DNA from: JAEHDI01 sp035455185
GTDB taxonomy: Bacteria; Acidobacteriota; Terriglobia; Bryobacterales; Bryobacteraceae
DNA: 20,574 bases
NCBI GenBank assembly: GCA_035455185.1
Contig: DATIFQ010000303.1
Location: 1-20,574, forward strand
Direction: 5' to 3'
The notes below the pieces were generated by a model. That model ran no database searches. It was not told the origin of the DNA and worked only from the letters and a program-made list of their open reading frames with translations. The position numbers and the translations under genes were made by a program. Shown piece by piece: positions 14,340 to 20,574 of this stretch (within the stretch, counting starts at the first letter, position 1; the number at the start of each line of letters is the position of its first letter).

Positions 14340-17255
14340 ATGAAACTGAACAAGCGACTGATTGACAACATTCCGGCGCTGGCCGCGGTGTGCCTGATAT
14401 TCCTCTCTGCAGTGCAGTTGGCGGCGCAGGCGGCATCCCTGAACGGCCGGGTGACCGACCCATCCGGCGCCGCGGTTCCTGGCGCGATGGTAACCGCGAC
14501 CGGCGACGGCGGCGCGGTAAAAGTGGCGACAACGGGTGTGGACGGCAGATACGCCATCACGAACCTTCCGGCGGGCAAATACACCGTTCGGGCCACGGCA
14601 CAAGGATTCGCGCTTCACGAGAACACGGATGTGCGAGTTGCCGGATCAACGGCGCGCACGCTCGATATCCGTCTGGAGCTGAGCGTAACGAAGCAGGAAA
14701 TCACCGTGTCCGACAGGGCGCAGGTGGACGTCGACCCTTCGAGCAATGTGGGAGCGATTGTGTTGAAAGGTGAAGATCTCGACGCGCTCTCGGACAACCC
14801 GGATGATCTCGAATCGGATCTCCAGGCGCTGGCGGGGCCATCGGTAGGGCCGAACGGAGGACAAATCTACATCGACGGGTTCACGGGCGGAAACCTGCCA
14901 CCGAAGTCCGCAATTCGAGAAGTCCGCATCAACCAGAATCCGTTTTCGGCCGAGTTTGACAAGCTCGGTTTCGGACGCATCGAGGTTTTCACGAAGCCGG
15001 GCTCGGACAAATATCACGGGCAGGTCTTCTTCAACTTCGGCGATTCCATTTTCAACTCGCGGAATCCATTCTCGATCGAGAAGCCGTCGTACCAGACGAA
15101 GATGTTTGACGGCAGCCTTGGCGGACCGATCACGAAGAAGTCCTCGTTTTTCGTAAATTTCGACCGCCATGCGATGGGGGAAGCCGCTGTAGTTAGCGCT
15201 CTTACCCTCGATCCGTCACTCAACGTCACGCCGTTTAGCCAGACGGTCCTGAATCCGCGTACGCGGACCTCATTTAGCCCGCGGATCGACTACCAGTTGT
15301 CGCCCAACAACACCCTGGTGACTCGGTACAGCTATACGCGCGGCAGCATGGAGAACGAAGGTATCGGGGAACTCTCGCTGCCATCGAGAGCGTTCGATTC
15401 GGAAAATACCGAACATTCGGTGCAGGTGACCGAGACGGCCGTGCTGGGTGCCAGAGTCGTTAACGAGACCCGCTTCCAATTTCTGAGAACGCGGAGCGAC
15501 CAGACCGCGCTGAGTGCCGACCCGTCCATCAGCGTTCTGGGAGCATTCCTGGGTGGAGGCGCGGGTGTCGGAAATTCGTACACCAATGAAGATCGCTACG
15601 AGCTTCAGAATTCCACGGCGATGACGGCCGGCACTCACACGCTGAAGTTCGGCGGACGCCTGAGGGGCTCGTCGCTCTCCGACTCCTCCATGCAGAACTA
15701 CAACGGAACCTTCACGTTCACGTCACTGAACGCATACCGGATCACGCTGCTTGGCCTTCAGAACAGCCTTACGCCCGCGGAGATCCGCGCCGCCGGAGGC
15801 GGCCCAAGCCAGTTCTCGATTTTCGGAGGCCGACCGCTGGCCGGTGTCGACCAGTTTGACGCTGGGCTGTTCGTCCAGGACGACTGGCGGCTGCACCCCA
15901 ACTTCTCGCTCAACCTGGGTTTACGCTACGAGACACAGAACAACATCAGCGACCACAAGGACGTCGCTCCTCGTGTGGGTTTCGCCTGGGGGATCGGCGG
16001 CAAGGGACGGCAGCCCAAGACGGTCATCCGTGGCGGATTCGGGATCTTTTACGACCGAATCGGCGAGCAACTGACTCTTCAGGCGATCCGGCTCAACGGC
16101 GTCAACCAGCAGCAATTTCTGGTACCGTACCCGGAGTTCTACCCGAACGTTCCTTCCGTCGCCGAATTGGCTGCCAACCGGCTACCATCGGCAATCCGTG
16201 AAATGGATGCCGGGTTGCGGTCCCCATACGTCGCCCAGACGGCCATCAGCGTCGAACGGCAGTTGCCAAAGAACGTGTCCCTGTCCTTGACGTACGCACA
16301 TTCCCGGGGGCTCAACGTGTTGCGCTCGCGCAATATCAATGCACCGCTCCCCGGCACGTACGACCCCCTGGACCCGGCGAGTGCAGTGCGCCCGTACGGC
16401 AATGCGGGAGACATCTACCTGTACGAATCGAGCGGCATGTTCAAACAGAACCAGCTCATCACAAACGTGAACGCGCGGGTGAGTCCGAAGCTGACCCTGT
16501 TCGGTTTCTATGTGTTTGGCAAGGCGGAGAGTAACGCGGACGGCGCGGCGAGTTTTCCAGCAAACCAGTACGACTTGAGCACGGAATGGGGCCGCGCGGG
16601 ATTCGATGTCCGCCACCGCACGTTCATCGGAGGCTCAATCGTTGCACCGCATGGCCTGCGATTCAGTCCGTTCATTACCGCGAGCTCCGGGCGTCCATTC
16701 GACATCACCGTCGGCCGCGACCTCAATGGGGATTCCTTGTTCAATGACCGGCCGGCGCTCGCGACCGACTTGAGCCGGGCGAGCGTGGTGAGGACCGCTT
16801 ACGGCATCTTCGATACGAACCCGCTGCCGGGGCAGATCATCATTCCGAGGAATTACGGCGACAGCCCGGGTCAGTTCACCATCAATATGCGGCTGAGCAA
16901 GACGTTTGGGTTTGGCGGCGAGACGGCGAGATCGGCGGACGCGTCCCAGCAGGGCATGCCTTCCGGCCCGCGCCTTGGAGGCCCTGGCGGGCACGGCGGC
17001 GGGCCGAGAGGCGGGGGTGGTTTCCGCGGAGGACCCGGTGGCATCTTTGGCGAAGCATCCACCGGAAAACGCTACAACCTGACGTTCTCGGTTTCGGCGC
17101 GGAACCTGCTGAATCACGTGAATCTCGGGTCTCCGATCGGAAATCTGAGCTCGCCCTTGTTCGGTACGTCCAATTCGCTCGCCGGGGGCTTCGGTCCTTT
17201 CAGCTCGACGACAGCCAACCGCCGCGTCGAACTTCAACTAAGGTTCAGTTTCTAG
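14340..17255 (+). CDS. Oar-like TonB-dependent outer-membrane receptor
   Basis: A 971-aa outer-membrane protein. The ATG at 14340 is preferred to a TTG at 14328 because it gives a clean signal peptide (about 1-31, ending LAAQA). Next is a carboxypeptidase-regulatory-like Ig domain (about 32-115: NGRVTDPSGAAVPGA, then YAITNLPAGKYTVRA), a plug-like domain (about 120-240, with GGQIYIDGF and RIEVFTKPGS), and a long beta-barrel ending in RVELQLRFSF, the aromatic C-terminus expected for barrel insertion. Such Oar-type proteins are abundant in Acidobacteriota and import or bind unknown substrates. A Gly/Pro-rich insert lies at about 873-903, just before the last strands. Position after the two-component system and DUF5666-like gene suggests it is the main output of this locus. 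Confidence 0.93.
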   Translation: MKLNKRLIDNIPALAAVCLIFLSAVQLAAQAASLNGRVTDPSGAAVPGAMVTATGDGGAVKVATTGVDGRYAITNLPAGKYTVRATAQGFALHENTDVRVAGSTARTLDIRLELSVTKQEITVSDRAQVDVDPSSNVGAIVLKGEDLDALSDNPDDLESDLQALAGPSVGPNGGQIYIDGFTGGNLPPKSAIREVRINQNPFSAEFDKLGFGRIEVFTKPGSDKYHGQVFFNFGDSIFNSRNPFSIEKPSYQTKMFDGSLGGPITKKSSFFVNFDRHAMGEAAVVSALTLDPSLNVTPFSQTVLNPRTRTSFSPRIDYQLSPNNTLVTRYSYTRGSMENEGIGELSLPSRAFDSENTEHSVQVTETAVLGARVVNETRFQFLRTRSDQTALSADPSISVLGAFLGGGAGVGNSYTNEDRYELQNSTAMTAGTHTLKFGGRLRGSSLSDSSMQNYNGTFTFTSLNAYRITLLGLQNSLTPAEIRAAGGGPSQFSIFGGRPLAGVDQFDAGLFVQDDWRLHPNFSLNLGLRYETQNNISDHKDVAPRVGFAWGIGGKGRQPKTVIRGGFGIFYDRIGEQLTLQAIRLNGVNQQQFLVPYPEFYPNVPSVAELAANRLPSAIREMDAGLRSPYVAQTAISVERQLPKNVSLSLTYAHSRGLNVLRSRNINAPLPGTYDPLDPASAVRPYGNAGDIYLYESSGMFKQNQLITNVNARVSPKLTLFGFYVFGKAESNADGAASFPANQYDLSTEWGRAGFDVRHRTFIGGSIVAPHGLRFSPFITASSGRPFDITVGRDLNGDSLFNDRPALATDLSRASVVRTAYGIFDTNPLPGQIIIPRNYGDSPGQFTINMRLSKTFGFGGETARSADASQQGMPSGPRLGGPGGHGGGPRGGGGFRGGPGGIFGEASTGKRYNLTFSVSARNLLNHVNLGSPIGNLSSPLFGTSNSLAGGFGPFSSTTANRRVELQLRFSF

Positions 17256-17260
17256 TGCCG

Positions 17261-17288
17261 GGTAGACGATTTTCTTTTGTCGTCTGCC
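17261..17288 (+). terminator. Hairpin just after the receptor gene
   Basis: GGTAGACGA (17261-17269) pairs with TCGTCTGCC (17280-17288) with one T-G wobble, around a T-rich 10-base loop. It starts five bases after the receptor stop. There is no following T-run, so it could be a weak or factor-assisted terminator or a 3' stabiliser. Confidence 0.35.
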
Positions 17289-17326
17289 GCCCTCGCGGGT
17301 CACGGAAGACGATGGCCCGCGCCACA

Positions 17327-17365
17327 ATTCTCGACTACGATAGCGGCATGGAGAAGCGATTCCCG
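17327..17365 (+). promoter_or_regulatory. -10 box/start-codon module, copy 2
   Basis: TACGAT (17336-17341), AGCGGC, then the ATG at 17348: the same spacing as at 10525-10537. The segment matches 10516-10554 at 35 of 39 positions although the genes that follow are unrelated. No -35 element is obvious at 17 bases upstream. It suggests a leaderless mRNA. Confidence 0.5.
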
Positions 17366-17911
17366 AACGGAAACGTGCTCCGGCTGGTAACGGGCGACAT
17401 CACGAGCATACCGGCGGACGCGATCGTGAACGCGGCGAATTCGGCGCTGGCGGGCGGCGGCGGAGTGGACGGTGCGATCCACCGCGCCGGCGGGCCGTCG
17501 ATCATGCGGGAACTGGATCGGATCCGAGCCAGTGCGGGCGGCTGCCCGACGGGAAGTGCGGTGGCAACTGCCGCGGGGGCTCTGCCAGCGCGCTGGGTAT
17601 TCCACGCCGTCGGGCCGGTGTATCGCGACGGGAGGCGGGGCGAAGCGGAGCTGCTGGCATCCTGCTACCGCACGTGCCTGGCGCTGGCGGAGGAGCGCCA
17701 GGCGGTCTCCATCAGCTTTCCGTCCATCAGCACCGGCGCGTACGGCTATCCGATTGAGGAAGCTGCGCCCATCGCCCTGCGCAAAATCAGTGCGCACCTG
17801 GAGAGCGGGACGGGGAGTGTGAGGGAGGCTCTCGTTGTGCTGTTCTCGAAGTCCGACTACGAGATCTACGACCGGGCGCTGGCGGGACTCGGCGGCGAGC
17901 AGCTAGAATAG
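17348..17911 (+). CDS. Macro-domain protein, probable O-acetyl-ADP-ribose deacetylase
   Basis: A 187-aa stand-alone macro domain that should bind ADP-ribose and probably removes acetyl or ADP-ribosyl groups, as YmdB/MacroD-type enzymes do. Motifs: GDIT (16-19), IVNAAN (26-31), the catalytic glycine loop GGGGVDGAIH (36-45), and the phosphate-binding loop STGAYGYP (128-135). All are intact. The ATG at 17348 is chosen over a longer frame from 17255 because the family N-terminus begins here and the -10 box lies in the added region. Its stop is followed after 7 bases by the GTG of an unrecognised gene, so they may be linked. No toxin or ADP-ribosyltransferase partner is seen nearby. Confidence 0.93.
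   Translation: MEKRFPNGNVLRLVTGDITSIPADAIVNAANSALAGGGGVDGAIHRAGGPSIMRELDRIRASAGGCPTGSAVATAAGALPARWVFHAVGPVYRDGRRGEAELLASCYRTCLALAEERQAVSISFPSISTGAYGYPIEEAAPIALRKISAHLESGTGSVREALVVLFSKSDYEIYDRALAGLGGEQLE
17904..17909 (+). promoter_or_regulatory. TAGAAT -10 candidate before the 167-aa gene
   Basis: TAGAAT followed by AGCAG lies at the macro-gene stop, with the GTG start nine bases further on. It resembles the TANNATAGCGG pattern of the two modules at 10525 and 17336 and suggests another leaderless or near-leaderless start. Confidence 0.35.
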
Positions 17912-17918
17912 CAGTTAC

Positions 17919-18422
17919 GTGCAGGTCTTACAGGCAGGAAACCAAAGATATCTGTTGCTCGAACTGGAAACCGAACTGGTGGAACGGATCGCCACGCAGA
18001 GCGGTTTCGCGTGCAAGATCGAGGACTACCCGAGGAGCATCGTTGCGGAATTGTCGATGGAGGATCGCAAGGCGCCTCTGCTGCTGTTCGACGCTGCCGA
18101 TCCGGGGAACCTCGGCTGGTTTTCGCGCTGCCAGTTCTATGTGGACGGGCAGACCGGGGCGGTGCTACAGACTCCTATTTCGCTGGCCAACCTGAAGGAC
18201 CGCGGCGGACGAAGCGTCCCGAATTCCGTGCGGCTCCAGATCGCGAAGGAACTTCCGGAAAGCTTCCGTCTTCCCGGAAAGCAGCCGGTCACGGAGCAAG
18301 TCGTCTATTCCGTGCTGGCCAGTCTGCTACAGGCGCTGCTCGAGAGTGGCGTTGGAGTATGCGGCGGGACGGTAGTACGCCCGCTGGCGGGACGGACCGA
18401 GGCTATCGGGCCGCGGAGCTGA
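17919..18422 (+). CDS. Unrecognised 167-aa protein
   Basis: I do not recognise this protein. It starts with GTG at 17919, 7 bases past the macro-domain stop, and has no signal peptide or membrane helix, so it is probably cytoplasmic. The N-terminal third is alpha/beta-like (QRYLLLELETELVERIATQ), followed by SIVAELSMEDRKAPLLLFDAADPGN, an aromatic FSRCQFYVDGQTG segment and a hydrophobic helix VVYSVLASLLQALLESG near 128-144. Codon use matches the neighbours, with GC-rich third positions, which supports it over the overlapping frame at 18011-18484. No catalytic motif is visible. Position suggests co-transcription with the macro-domain gene, and that is the only functional hint. Confidence 0.7.
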   Translation: MQVLQAGNQRYLLLELETELVERIATQSGFACKIEDYPRSIVAELSMEDRKAPLLLFDAADPGNLGWFSRCQFYVDGQTGAVLQTPISLANLKDRGGRSVPNSVRLQIAKELPESFRLPGKQPVTEQVVYSVLASLLQALLESGVGVCGGTVVRPLAGRTEAIGPRS

Positions 18423-18496
18423 GCGTCGGCCCCCGGCAGTTTCGATTCCACGGCATCTTTCGTCGCCTTCCTGGCACCGGCTGACCAACTCGGCGT

Positions 18497-18502
18497 TACA
18501 AT
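18497..18502 (+). promoter_or_regulatory. TACAAT -10 candidate for the kinase gene
   Basis: TACAAT matches the sigma-70 -10 in five of six positions and lies about 50 bases before the kinase ATG. No clear -35 is visible, so the assignment is tentative. Confidence 0.3.
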
Positions 18503-18551
18503 CGATCTGACAGAGATATCCCGATTCCGTTTTCCGAATTTGGAGCCGCCC

Positions 18552-20574
18552 ATGACCGGCCGCACCATTTCGCACTACCAGATCCTCGACAAGCTGGGCG
18601 AGGGCGGGATGGGTGTGGTTTACAGGGCCCGGGACACCCACCTCGACCGTTTCGTCGCCATCAAGGTCCTGCCGTCGGAGAAGGTCGCCGATCCCGAGCG
18701 CAAGCGCCGGTTTGTGCAGGAAGCGAAAGCCGCCTCGGCGCTCAACCATCCGAACATCATCACCATCTACGACATTGATCAGGCCGATGGTATCGACTAC
18801 ATCGCCATGGAGTATGCCGCCGGCAAGAGGCTGGACCGGCTGATCCCCCGGCACGGGATGCCGCTGAGCGAAGCACTCAAGTGCGGCGTGCAGATCGCCG
18901 ATGCGTTGGCGGCCGCTCACGGAGCGGGCATCGTGCACCGCGACTTGAAGCCGGGCAACGTCATGGTGACGGACAAGAGTCAGGTGAAGGTGCTCGACTT
19001 CGGGTTGGCGAAGCTGACTGAGACGGGAGAAAGCGGGGAAGACTTCGAAACGCGCACGATCCGGGACGAGGAAGGGCCGCGCACCGGAGAAGGCAGAATC
19101 CTGGGCACGGCGGCATACATGTCGCCGGAGCAGGCGCAAGGCAAGAAGGTCAACGCGAGGTCGGACATCTTCTCGTTCGGCTCTTTGCTGTATGAGATGG
19201 TGACCGGCCGGCGGGCGTTTCAGGGTGACTCGGTGGTCTCGACACTGGCGGCCATTATCAAGGAGAACCCGACGCCGCCGAGCCAGGTAGTGGAGGGTCT
19301 TCCGAAAGAGGTAGAGCGGCTGATATCCCGCTGCCTGCGAAAAGATCCGGAACGGCGTTTCCAGCACATGGTGGACGTGAAGATGGCGCTGGAAGAGCTG
19401 AAGGAGGAATCCGATTCCGGGACGTTGGAGCCCGAGGGGCACGCGAAGGCGAAGCTTCGCCGAAAGCTCCTGTGGGCAGCCGCCGCGGTTGGCGTGGCGG
19501 TCCTCGCGATGGCGGGAGTATGGTTTCTTCGCTCCAGGACCCCGACGTCAGAAGCACCGCTTGCGGCTGTCCCACTCACCAGCTATCCGGGAACAGAGGG
19601 GTCCCCTAGTTTTTCCCCCGACGGCACGGAGGTGGCCTTTCAGTGGTGTCCGGAAGACCCCGGAAAGAGTTGCGACATCTACGTCATGCAAATCGGCGTG
19701 GAGCAACCCTCCCGGCTAACGGATACCCCGGCGATTGAGTTCAGCCCCGCCTGGTCTCCGGATGGACGGACGATCGCATTCATCCGCCAGCTTTCCGGGG
19801 CTGCGACCAGGTTCGCATTGGTTCTCATCCCTCAGAGGGGAGGACGTGAGCGGGTGCTGGGGGAAGTGGACACGTCTGGACCGGGCGACTTTGTGGACGG
19901 GCCGCACCTGGCCTGGACTCCGGACTCGAGATGGCTCGTCTGTCCGAGGCCAGATGCCGGAAAGGGACGATGCAGTTTGTACTTGTACTCCGTCGAGACT
20001 GGAGAGAAGCGAAAGCTGACCAACCCTCCCGCGGGCGTGGTAGGCGACACAGCTCCGGCCTTCTCACCGGACGGCCGTATCCTGGCGTTTGCCCGACAGT
20101 TGGAGGGATATTTCAGATCGGACTCTTACTTGCTCCATCTGGCCGGGGGATACAGGCCGCAAGGAGAGCCGGAGAGAGTTCGATTGGACGACCCGTACCG
20201 CTACGGTGCAGCCTGGACGCCGGATGGCAACGAGATCGTGTTTGGAACCGGAAAAGGTCTCTGGCGGATGGCGGCGTCCAAAACCGCCACGCCGCGCAGG
20301 CTTCCTTTCGGGCCGGACAATGCCGTCGCGCCTGCAATTTCGAGGCAGGGGAACCGTCTGGCGTATTCGGTGGAAAGGTCGGACACCAACATCTGGCGGA
20401 TTGACTTGCGCGAACCGGGCGGCAAACCGGGCGCGCCGGTCCGGTTCATCGCATCCACTCTGTCGGATTGGTGTCCGGCCTATTCCCCGGACGGCCAGAG
20501 AATCGCCTTTGTGTCGAACCGGTCGGGGACTTCTGCAATCTGGGCATGCGACGCCGACGGATCCAATGCCATGC
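18552..20574 (+). CDS. Ser/Thr protein kinase with TolB/WD40-like sensor repeats, 3'-truncated
   Basis: Transmembrane eukaryotic-type Ser/Thr kinase, open from the ATG at 18552 (GGAG six bases upstream) to the window end, 674 residues visible. The kinase domain covers about 8-282: glycine loop GEGGMGVVY, ATP lysine K38, catalytic HRDLKPGN with D131 and N136, DFG at 149-151, activation segment end MSPEQ (190-194). A charged juxtamembrane stretch precedes one transmembrane helix at about 306-326. The rest, outside the cytoplasm, is a run of TolB/WD40-like blades marked by SPDG-type turns (FSPDGTEVAF, WSPDGRTIAF, FSPDGRILAF, WTPDGNEIVF, YSPDGQRIAF), probably a beta-propeller. Family members usually reach 850-900 residues, so about 200 are missing. 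All catalytic residues are present, so it is expected to be active. Ligand unknown. Confidence 0.95.
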   Translation, partial: MTGRTISHYQILDKLGEGGMGVVYRARDTHLDRFVAIKVLPSEKVADPERKRRFVQEAKAASALNHPNIITIYDIDQADGIDYIAMEYAAGKRLDRLIPRHGMPLSEALKCGVQIADALAAAHGAGIVHRDLKPGNVMVTDKSQVKVLDFGLAKLTETGESGEDFETRTIRDEEGPRTGEGRILGTAAYMSPEQAQGKKVNARSDIFSFGSLLYEMVTGRRAFQGDSVVSTLAAIIKENPTPPSQVVEGLPKEVERLISRCLRKDPERRFQHMVDVKMALEELKEESDSGTLEPEGHAKAKLRRKLLWAAAAVGVAVLAMAGVWFLRSRTPTSEAPLAAVPLTSYPGTEGSPSFSPDGTEVAFQWCPEDPGKSCDIYVMQIGVEQPSRLTDTPAIEFSPAWSPDGRTIAFIRQLSGAATRFALVLIPQRGGRERVLGEVDTSGPGDFVDGPHLAWTPDSRWLVCPRPDAGKGRCSLYLYSVETGEKRKLTNPPAGVVGDTAPAFSPDGRILAFARQLEGYFRSDSYLLHLAGGYRPQGEPERVRLDDPYRYGAAWTPDGNEIVFGTGKGLWRMAASKTATPRRLPFGPDNAVAPAISRQGNRLAYSVERSDTNIWRIDLREPGGKPGAPVRFIASTLSDWCPAYSPDGQRIAFVSNRSGTSAIWACDADGSNAM

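Noticed and set aside
18011..18484. Overlapping plus-strand frame as an alternative to the 167-aa protein
   Set aside because: Arg/Gly-rich composition and no start signal. The 17919 frame has typical codon use and a plausible start next to the macro gene.

Overview
The window is GC-rich, densely coded bacterial DNA. It most resembles Acidobacteriota, probably the Bryobacterales/Solibacter side. Three things point there: an Oar-type outer-membrane receptor with an N-terminal carboxypeptidase-regulatory-like domain, a Ser/Thr kinase fused through one membrane segment to TolB/WD40-like repeats, and 7-bp RTCAGCN tandem repeats between genes. This assignment comes from family knowledge and no search was run. 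I found no tRNA, rRNA, CRISPR array, insertion sequence or prophage core gene.

Layout. (1) 1-1707 (+) is the 3' two thirds of a ClpC-type AAA+ unfoldase gene. (2) 1708-2297 is a non-coding stretch with several hairpins, a duplicated AGGGACGCATT motif and two clusters of heptanucleotide repeats. (3) 5981-2298 (-) is a probable four-gene operon: a 728-aa unrecognised beta-rich protein, a 121-aa DUF1360-like membrane protein, a 79-aa MPCC-type small protein, and a lipoprotein built of repeated TSNG units. Its leader (about 6200-5982) contains an intrinsic-terminator-like hairpin before the first gene, and a second hairpin buries the ribosome binding site of the lipoprotein gene. (4) 6351-9788 (+) is a complete biotin-dependent pyruvate carboxylase. 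(5) 10517-9816 (-) is a HAD phosphatase whose start lies 19 bp from the divergent start of a sensor kinase.

(6) 10537-13012 (+) encodes a histidine kinase and an OmpR-family regulator. They are followed, after an intergenic region with direct repeats and a 15-bp inverted repeat over the next start codon, by (7) 13152-17255 (+), a secreted protein with DUF5666-like repeats and a large TonB-dependent/Oar-like outer-membrane protein. Order and spacing suggest one envelope-signalling locus in which the two-component system controls the exported pair. (8) 17348-18422 (+) holds a macro-domain protein and an unrecognised 167-aa protein. (9) 18552 to the window end (+) is the Ser/Thr kinase-TolB repeat protein, cut by the window edge.

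The points most worth a second look are the unrecognised minus-strand operon with its attenuator-like leader, a 39-bp nearly identical segment spanning the -10 box and start codon of two unrelated genes (10516-10554 and 17327-17365), and the inverted repeat around the start codon at 13152.
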